This document shows, one piece after another, positions 37,801 to 46,476 of a stretch of 53,079 nucleotides of DNA (the stretch's first letter is position 1; every line of letters starts with the position of its first letter). The position numbers and the translations under genes are program-made. Source of the stretch: Pseudomonadales bacterium (lineage in GTDB: Bacteria > Pseudomonadota > Gammaproteobacteria > Pseudomonadales > DT-91); NCBI GenBank assembly GCA_013215055.1, contig JABSRQ010000031.1, forward strand, positions 1-53,079, in the 5' to 3' direction. The notes beneath the pieces are model-generated. The model was not told where the DNA came from. It did not search any database and saw only the letters and a list, made by a program, of their open reading frames with translations.

Positions 37801-38906
37801 AACTTTCTTGCACCCTCAACGGGCAGATTGTCCAGCAGATCAACTCAAAGCTTGAGTCCCGCGTTGAAAATGCTGATCCAGTCAAACTAGATAGGAGTTC
37901 TAAAACGTGCTTTCAGGGCGTGATCTTGGGAGGAATGGGCTTTGCCTTAACCCTAGAAGAGCGAGACCGTTTCGTTCAATCCAGACCTGCCAACGATGTG
38001 ATGCTTCGTCCTTACATCGGTGGTGACGAAGTCAACACAAGTCCAACACATGCCTTCGACCGCTACGCCATCGACTTTGGTGGTCGCTCAGTCGAGGAAC
38101 TCGCGGATTGGCCAGAACTTATTGCGCACGCTCAGGAAAATGTTGGCTCGGAACGAGAGCAGTCCGCAAGCTATCGTGGTCATCCGTATTGGCTCTATTG
38201 GCGTCCGAGACCAGAACTGATTTCGGCTCTAGCCGGGAAGACGCGATGCTTGGTTACTAACGCTCAGGCCTCCAAACATCTCGTTTTCGCATGGCAACCA
38301 CCTGATCGGATTTTTGCGAATTCGTTGAACATATTTGCACAGGAAGGCGATACCTTCTTTGCCATTCTCCAGAGTCGAGTTCACACGGCTTGGGCGTACA
38401 GTGAAACAAGTTCTTTGAAAACAGACATTCGATACAACCCAACGAAGTGCTTTGTGTCGTTCCCTTTCCCTGAGACCGATCCTCGCGCGCTCATCGGAGA
38501 GTTGGAAGACATCGGCAAGCAGCTATACGAGACTCGGGCCAAGTATATGGTCGATACACATCAAGGACTCACCCAGACCTACAATGCACTGAGAAATCCG
38601 GAGTGCGAAGACGAACGCATTCTTGAACTGCGCCGGCGGCATGAGGAAATGGATCGTGCGGTGGCCGACGCTTACGGCTGGGCTGATATCAAAGTCCCTC
38701 CTTATTGCCCGGTAAACGGGGAGGAGGAGGCAGCCGTCGAAGCCTTTAATGATGAAGTCATTGATCGACTTTATGTGCTCAATGCTGAAAGAGCAGCTGA
38801 GGAAGAGCAGCAAGGATTAACAAAGGCCTCGATTAAAAAGAAATCGCTTAAGAAAAGGGCATCCCTACATCCTCCAGAGTCAAACCCTACGTTGGATCTT
38901 TTTTGA
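34860..38906 (+). CDS. drmMI: DrmMI, N6-adenine DNA methyltransferase of class 1 DISARM
   Basis: The 1348-residue methylase has SAM motif I LCDPAMGSGAFLVE (Asp613) and catalytic motif IV GNPPF (Asn872), the Eco57I/BREX PglX style of N6-adenine methylase. A large N-terminal helical region precedes the catalytic core and a target-recognition region follows (about 900-1230). It marks host DNA so that DISARM spares it. Spacing is 9 bp after drmD and 60 bp before drmA. The C-terminal third (from about 37430) seems more GC-rich and uses different codons from the neighbouring genes, possibly reflecting exchange of the recognition domain. Confidence 0.92.
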   Translation: MANKHDEFFHDKWLGHVQTESDGLVVAKPVLLDANCAQTQPPAVQEALRELCPQKEDGSPRSIEDLSQFFEDLLGLDSDLFDRTDSIPEDVSLYAPEGPQTLRPTFGLLQQEDPDPIEGAGTPASNAAARYVALIWDVTETDDGENLDEAIGLPLDKPESTTGEWLYPPGAKFDRLLRHCRVPVGIITNREVIRLVYAPHGESSGHITFRIDDMATVGGRPILDAMIMLLCANQWFGVSDENSLPSLLKRSREHQGSVTEDLAEQVFSGLETLLQGFQQAAERDKTDLLQQALEQDDDHLYRGLLTVMLRLVFILYAEDRSLLPVEHPLYAKRMSLLGLFERLQRDHGNFPDSMNNRFGAWGHIVSLCRVIYLGVDHGDFHIPPRQGDLFDPHRFKFLEGWTGGSAPVITQKARSEVQVPTVDDGTVFSLLRSLLIFQGQRLSYRTLDVEQIGSVYEALMGYHVKACESQAVAIKIKAKKGSPKYWLEADALQSVATAQRLKWLQNDCGFDKGTATKIKKAVDTFEKTKSEDRGTLVDALLPLAVGKKDNSVWKMAQTGQYIFQPGAERRRSGSHYTPRSLTSPIVQKTLQPLLRCLGEAPTAEQILELKLCDPAMGSGAFLVECCRQLADEVIAAWGRDKQVEEIATLCPEGDVVAHARRLVAQRCLYGVDKNVMAVQLAKLSLWLFTLARELPFTFLDHSLRYGDSLVGLNFEQIKAFNWKPEKQISFLEEEITKTLDEVVAIRQEIHALAGDSTPAGQKNKTQRLFDANDATEKVRKIADVCVGSFFSEDKNKSRLEERQRRENVVKAWLAGDDSAAVTIDSWVKVIREEHAPFHWWIEFPEVFYEKRPDPLQGGESNQAAFVDAFVGNPPFLGGRKVSGALGSNYSDWLETKHECSKNADLCAHFFRAAWSMLGPHGVAGLVATNAISEGDTRAAGLQKIISNGARVYDARCDFPWPGSATVTVSTICFAVGSPAVELSCTLNGQIVQQINSKLESRVENADPVKLDRSSKTCFQGVILGGMGFALTLEERDRFVQSRPANDVMLRPYIGGDEVNTSPTHAFDRYAIDFGGRSVEELADWPELIAHAQENVGSEREQSASYRGHPYWLYWRPRPELISALAGKTRCLVTNAQASKHLVFAWQPPDRIFANSLNIFAQEGDTFFAILQSRVHTAWAYSETSSLKTDIRYNPTKCFVSFPFPETDPRALIGELEDIGKQLYETRAKYMVDTHQGLTQTYNALRNPECEDERILELRRRHEEMDRAVADAYGWADIKVPPYCPVNGEEEAAVEAFNDEVIDRLYVLNAERAAEEEQQGLTKASIKKKSLKKRASLHPPESNPTLDLF

Positions 38907-38966
38907 ATCGATGATTTCACAGAGGTTGCTAGGTGCTGGAACGAAAAATAAAATGATAAATACGGA

Positions 38967-41900
38967 ATGGAAGCTATGAGTAAAGTAATCAGTACGTCGG
39001 TAGCGCCAGCCAAGCGAGTAGTGCGGGACGAAATGGTCGATGCTCTTCGTCGCGAACTCATGGGCCCTTGGCACCCTGAAGATCCGACTGATCCTAGTGA
39101 AGAGTTTCCAACGGCACGCTACATTGTTGGCCGTTTGGCACCGCAGGATTCGGAAATTGATACAGTCGAAAATGACCCGCTGCCAACCGGTGACGGTGAT
39201 GATGGCGAGACGGGCGAAGCCAGTTTTGATCCACCTCAAGTGTTAGGATTTATGCCATCGTCCATGGGGTTGTCATTTGTGCTGGACGATACCTGTGACA
39301 AGATCGATGTGCACATTGAATGGGGGCAGTACTATCGTGCTGAAGAAGCGCCTGAGCGAAATGAAGAGGGGGGCGGTTATGGCGAGGACGAAACTGAGTG
39401 GAATAGCTCGCAGCGCTCCAAATTTATTTGGCGACGCGAACCCTGGAAGGGAGTCGTACGCAACCTTAGCGTTGGTAAAAAAGGATCTCTGCCCGAAGTT
39501 AAACTGCACCCTAAGCATGCTCCTGAGGGCATTACGGTTGAAGGGTTGACGGAAGAAGAGGTCTGTATTCAAGGCGTGGTCTATGAAATCCATGGTCAGC
39601 GTGCGATTAGTTTATTTTTGGTGAATCAGCGCCCCCAAGGTGAGCCTAAAGATCCTGAAAAAGATAAGCAGTTTTTGATGCAGGCACAGATGGAAGTTAA
39701 AGCCAGTGATGGCAGTGCAGCCTTTTTGGCCAAGGATGACATTGAGCTAGAGCAAGAGGGTTCCTACGATGAAGATGCACAATTAAATAACTTGCTCTAT
39801 CGCCATGCTCGTGAGTTTGCTACGGGTCATGGCGTAGCAGCAGAATGGGATGGGCTAACTGAAGATAAAAAGTCAGTTTCCAGCATTCGTACTGAATTTA
39901 TCCCCAGCGTTGAAGTACCTAAGGTTATTGCTGCCGATGATATTGCGGGTGGCACTACTTTAGATATGTTGGCACTTTCTAAGATTAATGATCCTGAGGA
40001 ACTCGTTTCAGCAATTGAGCCATTGGTCGTCAGTTACGAAGCCTGGATCAAAAAATCCCGGACGGAAGCTGAAGACCCCGCTATTAAAGATCATGACCTT
40101 CATCGTGAAGCGGCTGATCTTCAAATAAAAAGTTGTAAAAAAGCGGCCGTGCGCATGCGTAATGGTTTGGAATTACTGAAGAGTAACCCCAAAGCCATGA
40201 AAGCTTTTTGCCTGGCTAACGAGGCTATGGCCGATCAGCGTGTACACGCCCTCTGGGCCAAAGATAATCAAAAGGCCCCTAAACAACTGGATATTGGACC
40301 GTACTGGAAGGAAAGTAACCATAAGTGGCGACCTTTCCAGCTCGGTTTCTTCTTGCTGAATTTAGTGGGGGTTGCTGATGATGAAAGTAAAGACCGCGCT
40401 ATGGCCGATTTACTTTGGTTCCCCACCGGTGGTGGTAAAACAGAGGCTTATTTAGGTCTTGCTGCATTCACGCTATTTTATCGCCGATTGGTGGGTGATC
40501 GTGATGGCATGGAAGCCGGTGCTGGTGTATCGGTTATCATGCGTTACACGCTGCGCCTGTTAACGGTTCAGCAATTTCAACGTGCTACCGCTTTAATATG
40601 TGCTTGTGAAGTTATACGACGGCGTGAAACAGAATTAGGGAGTGAGCCTTACCGTATTGGGCTGTGGGTAGGTGATAAAACAGCACCGAATAGGTTCTTG
40701 GATGCTAAAAAAGCTATTGAAGATTTAAAGACAAAGAATTATACCAGTGGTGGTAGCCCCGTACAGTTACTGAACTGCCCACGTTGTGGTGAGGCATTAG
40801 CCGATGATAGAGGGGTGCCTATAGGTGCCGCTTATACGGTGGATGACAAAGCACAGCGTATTCGCGTTCTATGCCCGAATTTTCGTTGTGAAATGTCGGC
40901 CAAAAAATCAGGGGGTGAAGGCGTGCCTATGGTGGTTGTGGATGATGAGCTGTATCGAACTTGTCCATCGATCATTATTGCTACGGTTGATAAATTTGCC
41001 CGTATGCCGTTTGAAGGGCGTACCCAAGCCTTCTTTGGTATTCGTGATCGTTATAGCCCCACGCTTGGCCATTTAACGCCTGCTGATGGTAGTAAGCCTG
41101 GTGGTAAACTGTGTAAAGATGCAAAAAAAGCTAAAAGGCTGTTACCACCAGAACTTATCATTCAAGATGAACTCCATCTAATCTCAGGGCCATTAGGCAC
41201 GATGGTGGGCCTTTATGAAACTGCGGTGGACTTTTTAAGCCGGGTTGAGAAAGAGTCGGGTACGGTGGTAGTGAGGTCTAAAATTTTAGCCTCAACTGCA
41301 ACGATTCGCAGAGCTCGCCAACAGGTAAGGCAGCTTTATGATCGTGAATTAGAAATATTCCCGCCAAGTGGGCTCAGTTCTAAAGATTCTTTCTTTGCCC
41401 GTGAAATTTCCACTCACGACAAAGACGGTAATGCCGGTGATTTTGAAGCGGGCCGCCTGTATGTCGGTATCAATGCCAGTGGTACTAGCTCTAAGACACT
41501 GTTAGTAAGAGTTTACGCAGGCTTGCTACATGCTGGGCTTGGGCATCTTGTTGATCCAGCTATAGCCAATTCAGGCGATCCTTACGGTACCTTAGTAGGT
41601 TACTTCAATAGTATGCGTGCCTTAGGTGGTGCCAAACGATTGGTCGAGGATGATGTAGCATTAAGGCGATTATATTATTTAGCTAGGCGGGACCAGTCTG
41701 TTTTTGGTAACGCTAAACTGGAAAAGCGAAATATCAGTGGGGCAGAAGAACTCACGAGCCGATTAGCCTCTTTTAAAATACCACCGTTATTAAAACGTTT
41801 GGATGTAACATTTCCAAGGCCCGCTAAAGGCGATAAAAGTAAGATCTGGCCTGTTGATGTACTACTGGCTACCAATATGATTTCAGTTGGTGTGGATATT

Positions 41901-42524
41901 GATCGCTTAGGGTTAATGGTATGTACAGGGCAGCCAAAGACAACTGCTGAGTACATTCAGGCAACCAGCCGTGTTGGGCGTCAGCATCCTGGTTTAGTCG
42001 TCACGATGTATAATTGGGTATCACCACGTGACATTTCTCATTATGAGCGTTTTAAAAGCTATCACGCTGCACTTTATCGCTACGTAGAGCCTATCAGTGT
42101 TACACCATTTTCTTCACGCGCCTTAGATCGAGGCCTTCACGGTATGTTTGGGGCAATTCAACGCCTGGGGCAAACCCAAGCCTCTGAAGAGTTTGCGGCC
42201 AATAAATTTGAGCCTAACTCGCGTTGGGCGAAAGGCACGATTACTGGTATATCAAAGCGAGCTCAGGATCTAGCTTCGCAAGGTGATCACGTTAAACGAA
42301 TTTTGAATGAGCAGAGTGATAGCTGGTCTCAACTAAAGAATGCGTCGGTTTCTTATTCCAAGAAAAAGAATGCTAAGCCTGGTGATAAAGATGCTGCCCA
42401 TCATCGCCTCTTTCGTAATCTGGGTGAGGCTACTGGCGGCAGGTGGGCAGCCCCCAACTCTTTGCGTGACGTAGAGCCAACAGCCACTTTCTATTTGGTC
42501 GATGATGAGGAGTCTCAATCATGA
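38967..42524 (+). CDS. drmA: DrmA, helicase of DISARM
   Basis: The 1185-residue protein has helicase Walker A FPTGGGKTEAY (Lys491), motif II variant QDELHLISGPLG, and C-terminal helicase motifs NMISVGVDIDRLGLMV and ATSRVGR. A zinc-ribbon pair lies between (NCPRCGEAL and CPNFRCEMS). DrmA with DrmB forms the core DISARM complex that loads on DNA with 5' overhangs. An in-frame ATG at 38976 (MSKVIS) is a plausible alternative start. The stop overlaps the drmB ATG by 4 bp. Confidence 0.92.
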   Translation: MEAMSKVISTSVAPAKRVVRDEMVDALRRELMGPWHPEDPTDPSEEFPTARYIVGRLAPQDSEIDTVENDPLPTGDGDDGETGEASFDPPQVLGFMPSSMGLSFVLDDTCDKIDVHIEWGQYYRAEEAPERNEEGGGYGEDETEWNSSQRSKFIWRREPWKGVVRNLSVGKKGSLPEVKLHPKHAPEGITVEGLTEEEVCIQGVVYEIHGQRAISLFLVNQRPQGEPKDPEKDKQFLMQAQMEVKASDGSAAFLAKDDIELEQEGSYDEDAQLNNLLYRHAREFATGHGVAAEWDGLTEDKKSVSSIRTEFIPSVEVPKVIAADDIAGGTTLDMLALSKINDPEELVSAIEPLVVSYEAWIKKSRTEAEDPAIKDHDLHREAADLQIKSCKKAAVRMRNGLELLKSNPKAMKAFCLANEAMADQRVHALWAKDNQKAPKQLDIGPYWKESNHKWRPFQLGFFLLNLVGVADDESKDRAMADLLWFPTGGGKTEAYLGLAAFTLFYRRLVGDRDGMEAGAGVSVIMRYTLRLLTVQQFQRATALICACEVIRRRETELGSEPYRIGLWVGDKTAPNRFLDAKKAIEDLKTKNYTSGGSPVQLLNCPRCGEALADDRGVPIGAAYTVDDKAQRIRVLCPNFRCEMSAKKSGGEGVPMVVVDDELYRTCPSIIIATVDKFARMPFEGRTQAFFGIRDRYSPTLGHLTPADGSKPGGKLCKDAKKAKRLLPPELIIQDELHLISGPLGTMVGLYETAVDFLSRVEKESGTVVVRSKILASTATIRRARQQVRQLYDRELEIFPPSGLSSKDSFFAREISTHDKDGNAGDFEAGRLYVGINASGTSSKTLLVRVYAGLLHAGLGHLVDPAIANSGDPYGTLVGYFNSMRALGGAKRLVEDDVALRRLYYLARRDQSVFGNAKLEKRNISGAEELTSRLASFKIPPLLKRLDVTFPRPAKGDKSKIWPVDVLLATNMISVGVDIDRLGLMVCTGQPKTTAEYIQATSRVGRQHPGLVVTMYNWVSPRDISHYERFKSYHAALYRYVEPISVTPFSSRALDRGLHGMFGAIQRLGQTQASEEFAANKFEPNSRWAKGTITGISKRAQDLASQGDHVKRILNEQSDSWSQLKNASVSYSKKKNAKPGDKDAAHHRLFRNLGEATGGRWAAPNSLRDVEPTATFYLVDDEESQS

Positions 42525-44341
42525 GTAATAAACCTGTGGGCGATGTTCGACCTAGCCAAGTGATTACAACGTTTGGCCCTGGAGCCATCGTCGATCTTCA
42601 GACATTATCAGTAGTCGTGGGAGGGATAGATAGTTGGCAAACAAATGATGAACAAAGAATTCAAGAGCCTAGACTTGAACGGAACCTAGGAGTAAAGCAT
42701 TTCTATTCTGCTCCTCCTGCGGAAGGTGACTTTGGTAAGAAGCCTGGCACACTGCCTTCATATTTATTTCCTCGTTATCAAGTTTGTTCAAATACGCAGT
42801 GCGGAACACTATCTGAACCATCTGAGCGCCATTTTATACGCCATGAAAAGAGGCCTATATTTTACTGTCAACTATGTGGTGGTAAATCACCTGTGAATCC
42901 AGCGCCTTTTATTGTTGCATGCCCGAGTGGTCATATGGATGATTTTCCTTGGCGAGAATTTGTTCACCGTGAGACTAATAATTGCAAGCAGCCTATGCTG
43001 TTAAAATCTTCGGGTAAGACAGGGACTGTTCGCGATTTGAAGGTGGAATGTAAGTGCGGAAAATTCCGTAGTATCGGTGAAGCGTTCGGTGCAAATAAGC
43101 ATAAGATCGTTGGGGCATGCACCAAAAAACGTCCTTGGTTTGGGCCTGACAATATAGATAGTGAGTGTCAGCACATTGATGAGTCGGAGACCTTACAGCG
43201 TGGCGCTACTAACTCCTGGTTTCCAATTGTGAAAAGTGCGTTGTCAATTAAAGATGCAGCTACGCCGATTGGTAAGGTTCTTACGCAAGCAGATCCAGAT
43301 ATCCTTTCTTTGATTAGTACCCTTGACGACTTAGAAAAGTTTTGGCCGCTACTTTTAATGAAGTTACCTGAATTGGATGACTTTAGTAGTGAAAAGGCTG
43401 CGATTATTGATCACATCCTTAAAAGCCGTGGTGAAGAGGAAGCCGACGATATAGATTTGTTACTTCCTGAGTGGGAGGCGCTTCGTGACCCCAGTAATTT
43501 TAGCCAGGGTGAGCGTTCAGATTTCTTTTCACAAAAAGCAGAAGTCCCAAAAAAACTGGAAGATGTTATTAAGTCGGTTATACAGGTGCGCAAGCTGCTT
43601 GAGGTTCGCGCTTTGTCGGGCTTTACTCGCATAGAGTCAATGGGCGGCCCTTTTGGTGGAGAGGGATCTGAAGAAAATATGGCTCCTATATCGACCAATC
43701 CGGACCTGAATTGGTTGCCTGCGGTTGAGGTGCGTGGAGAGGGATTGTTCTTCGAATTTAATGACACGATGTTAGATGATTGGGCCAAGAAACCCGATGT
43801 ACAAATACGTGTGCGTAAAATGATTGAGGCTTTTCGCAAGGATGTAAAAGATGAACTCATCCCAATTACTGAGTCGGATATCCGCGAGAAATCTCGTTTT
43901 GTTGTACTTCATTCATTTGCCCATGCAGTAATGCGAGCACTGGCGCTAGACTGCGGTTATTCAGGATCATCTATTAGAGAACGAATCTATTCCTCTGTAG
44001 AAAAAGGGCGTGAAATGAGTGGTGTGCTCTTGTATACCGCCAGCCCAGACTCGGAGGGTAGCCTTGGCGGTCTAATTGATTTGGGTACTCCTGAGCGCTT
44101 AGGAGGGTTACTACAAGATGCTCTTCGTGATGTAACACGCTGCTCTTCAGATCCTCTATGTGCCAGTCATGAACCAAGCCGCCATCGCAGTACTAATGGT
44201 GCCGCTTGTCACGCTTGTGTACTTGTGCCTGAAACAAGCTGTGAAGCATATAACTCATGGCTAGACAGATCGCTCTTGGTGCCAACAGTTGCCAATCAAG
44301 ATTTATCTTTTTTCACTGCTAAACATCTTGGTTGGTCATGA
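42521..44341 (+). CDS. drmB: DrmB, DUF1998 protein of DISARM
   Basis: The 606-residue protein has two N-terminal cysteine pairs (VCSNTQCG and YCQLCGG) with the signature VACPSGHMDDFPW. The DUF1998 C-terminal region has HSFAHAVMRALALDCGYSGSSIRERIY and a cysteine-rich end (CASHEPSRH, then ACHACVLVPETSCE). It is the partner of DrmA. It overlaps drmA at its start and drmC at its end by ATGA junctions, so the three subunits are co-translated. Confidence 0.92.
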   Translation: MSNKPVGDVRPSQVITTFGPGAIVDLQTLSVVVGGIDSWQTNDEQRIQEPRLERNLGVKHFYSAPPAEGDFGKKPGTLPSYLFPRYQVCSNTQCGTLSEPSERHFIRHEKRPIFYCQLCGGKSPVNPAPFIVACPSGHMDDFPWREFVHRETNNCKQPMLLKSSGKTGTVRDLKVECKCGKFRSIGEAFGANKHKIVGACTKKRPWFGPDNIDSECQHIDESETLQRGATNSWFPIVKSALSIKDAATPIGKVLTQADPDILSLISTLDDLEKFWPLLLMKLPELDDFSSEKAAIIDHILKSRGEEEADDIDLLLPEWEALRDPSNFSQGERSDFFSQKAEVPKKLEDVIKSVIQVRKLLEVRALSGFTRIESMGGPFGGEGSEENMAPISTNPDLNWLPAVEVRGEGLFFEFNDTMLDDWAKKPDVQIRVRKMIEAFRKDVKDELIPITESDIREKSRFVVLHSFAHAVMRALALDCGYSGSSIRERIYSSVEKGREMSGVLLYTASPDSEGSLGGLIDLGTPERLGGLLQDALRDVTRCSSDPLCASHEPSRHRSTNGAACHACVLVPETSCEAYNSWLDRSLLVPTVANQDLSFFTAKHLGWS

Positions 44342-45177
44342 TAGAGAACAGTAAAACCTTTGCAAAAGCCTGCTCGGATCTTATAGGGCAGGTGGCAACC
44401 AATGTACCGTTGGCGGAATCCATTATTGCAGCAATAGCTGATGAGAATCTGACGACAAACAGTGGTCCTATGGCTATGAGTAGAGTGCTCAAAGGTTCGT
44501 CAGGCAAGCATCAGCTCAGTATTTTTTTAAAAGCTTGGAAACAGTGTGCTCCACATCTTAAAGCGGCTGATGTGAGTGGCTGTTTGAGTTCTGCTTTGAA
44601 CTCATATCGACTGGCGATGGAGCGTTCTCATTCGGTAGATACTGTTTGGACAGGGCCTGAAGTGGCAGGGTCTATGACTCGGCGCACTGAGGCCGTAGTT
44701 AAGGAAATCATTGCTGAGGCACAAGAAGAGCTGCTTATTGTTGGTTATTGGCTGGTGACCAGTACAGTTCAAATCAAAGAACTTATTGACTTACTGATAG
44801 ACAAAGCGAAGGCTGGGGTTAAAGTTCGATTTGTCTTCGACCCTGCTGAACGTGGAGCAAACAGCCCGGATAATTTTAAGGCTCTTAGTGATCGCTGGCC
44901 GAGTGATCTTCCTTTTGCACCACGACAAGTATTTAGCTGGAGTGAGGAGATGGAAAAAGTAGTAAGTAAGAGCGGTGTTGAGTATGACCGTAAATTGCAT
45001 GCAAAAGTGATTGTGGCGGATCGTAGAGACGCGTTGGTGACTTCGGCAAATTTAACACATGCGGGCTTGTTGCAGAATCTAGAAATGGGGTTTCGTGTTG
45101 AAGGTGTTATGGCAGGAGCGGTTGTAGATCACTTTGATTTATTGATTTCTGAGAAGGTATTAGAATCTCGAGAATAG
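44338..45177 (+). CDS. drmC: DrmC, PLD-family nuclease of DISARM
   Basis: The 279-residue protein starts at ATG 44338, overlapping the drmB stop; a TTG six bases upstream is not needed. The phospholipase D fold has a single HKD motif at 221-237 (His221, Lys223, Asp228, then TSAN), so an active enzyme would need to dimerise. The N-terminal half shows the paired strand pattern EELLIVGYWLV without a second HKD. In DISARM, DrmC is accessory and dispensable in some hosts. It is the last gene of the operon and converges with the cytosine methylase gene after 21 bp. Confidence 0.9.
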   Translation: MIENSKTFAKACSDLIGQVATNVPLAESIIAAIADENLTTNSGPMAMSRVLKGSSGKHQLSIFLKAWKQCAPHLKAADVSGCLSSALNSYRLAMERSHSVDTVWTGPEVAGSMTRRTEAVVKEIIAEAQEELLIVGYWLVTSTVQIKELIDLLIDKAKAGVKVRFVFDPAERGANSPDNFKALSDRWPSDLPFAPRQVFSWSEEMEKVVSKSGVEYDRKLHAKVIVADRRDALVTSANLTHAGLLQNLEMGFRVEGVMAGAVVDHFDLLISEKVLESRE

Positions 45178-45198
45178 ACGTTTTAATACCCCTTGTCG

Positions 45199-46476
45199 TT
45201 ATTCGGTATCTTCTGTTTCTTCTGTTTCTTCTGCCTTCCTTTTGACAGCCCCTGGTCCCATTCCAACACCGGGGTGCTCTTTATATACACCAACCAATTC
45301 TAGATACTTTTTAGGCACAGGTTTAGGTCTCTCAGGTTTGGGGCAATCCGTCCGAGCATTTGGAATTAATGACAATTTTACTTGAACCGTTTCACCGAAA
45401 AACTGCTTGCGAAATTCTAGGCCGAATAATTCGCCAATTGCTGGCGGTACTGCGTTGCCAATTTGTTTGATAGCTGAGCGCTTATCGCCCGAGAATTCAA
45501 TGCTATCTGGAAAGGTCTGCAAACGAGCTTGCTCCCGAATAGATAGCTGACGTCCTTTCCAATGAAATGGGCCTGTAGCTGGTCCTGGTTGTGCCTGGAT
45601 AGTCCAACTGGGTTGGTTCTTAGAGAGCTTCAGTAAGAATGACCAGAAGCGTGTGCGCCAGCCGAATAAAGGTTTACCGTCCATTCTATCGGTATGCCAT
45701 TGATAGTTATGGCCCTCCGGAATCGAAGGCTGTAAATCTCCCCATTTGCCTTGAGCGTTGAGTTCTTTTGGCCACTTAGGCGTGTCCAAATCACCAATAG
45801 CATCCCAAGCTGTACGATGCGGCTCAGTATTCTTCAGGGGCTTATCTACTGGTGAATGTGTGGGCTCAGGTAAGTTGAATTCCTTTCCTTCTCTGTGGGC
45901 AATGATAAATACACGTTCACGTAATTGGGGGACACCATAGTCTGCTGCATTTAATACAAAGATTTGAGGTTCGTACTTCGAGCCTGTGCTTTGATTGATG
46001 TCATCTAGGCCTGCCAGTAAAAACTCCATACCTTCATTCTTTTTCTTGAAGTTGATACCTTTTACATTTTCTAGCAGTAAAATATCAGGGAGTGCAGTTT
46101 CAACAACAGCTAAGTATGCGGCTAGAGTATCCGATCGAGGATCTTTGAGGCGTGCTGAATCTCCAGTAGCCCAGTAACCTGATTTTGAAAATGGCTGGCA
46201 GGGTGGGCCGCCAGCTAACAACGTTAGCTCTTTAGGCTTTAGTCCTGCTTGAGTTAAAATTTGTTCAGGGGTAATGCTATGGATATCCCCAGGCTCAGCA
46301 ATCGGCCATTTGGGATGATTGGCCCGAACGGTATTCTTGGCATCTTCATCGATTTCAACACATAGGCGTGTAGAGAAACCAGCTTTTGAAAGACCAATAT
46401 CCAAGCCTCCTGCTCCTGAAAACAGGGAAATAAGTGTTTTTTGTTTTGGGTAGCTATTGATAACAGAGCACGTCAT
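45199..46476 (-). CDS. DNA 5-cytosine methyltransferase (DrmMII-like)
   Basis: The 425-residue enzyme contains all core motifs: I FSGAGGLDIG (19-28), IV GGPPCQPFS with catalytic Cys93, VI ENVKG, VIII/IX QARLQTFPD and X IGNAVPP, with a target-recognition region of about 120 residues between. It methylates the C5 of cytosine in a sequence not readable here. It sits tail to tail with drmC. Class 2 DISARM uses such an enzyme as DrmMII, so it may add a second protective mark to this class 1 operon, or it may be an independent solitary methylase. The C-terminus is an acidic repeat (EETEETEDTE) from a 9-bp unit; a change would stay in frame. Confidence 0.93.
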   Translation of the reverse strand: MTCSVINSYPKQKTLISLFSGAGGLDIGLSKAGFSTRLCVEIDEDAKNTVRANHPKWPIAEPGDIHSITPEQILTQAGLKPKELTLLAGGPPCQPFSKSGYWATGDSARLKDPRSDTLAAYLAVVETALPDILLLENVKGINFKKKNEGMEFLLAGLDDINQSTGSKYEPQIFVLNAADYGVPQLRERVFIIAHREGKEFNLPEPTHSPVDKPLKNTEPHRTAWDAIGDLDTPKWPKELNAQGKWGDLQPSIPEGHNYQWHTDRMDGKPLFGWRTRFWSFLLKLSKNQPSWTIQAQPGPATGPFHWKGRQLSIREQARLQTFPDSIEFSGDKRSAIKQIGNAVPPAIGELFGLEFRKQFFGETVQVKLSLIPNARTDCPKPERPKPVPKKYLELVGVYKEHPGVGMGPGAVKRKAEETEETEDTE

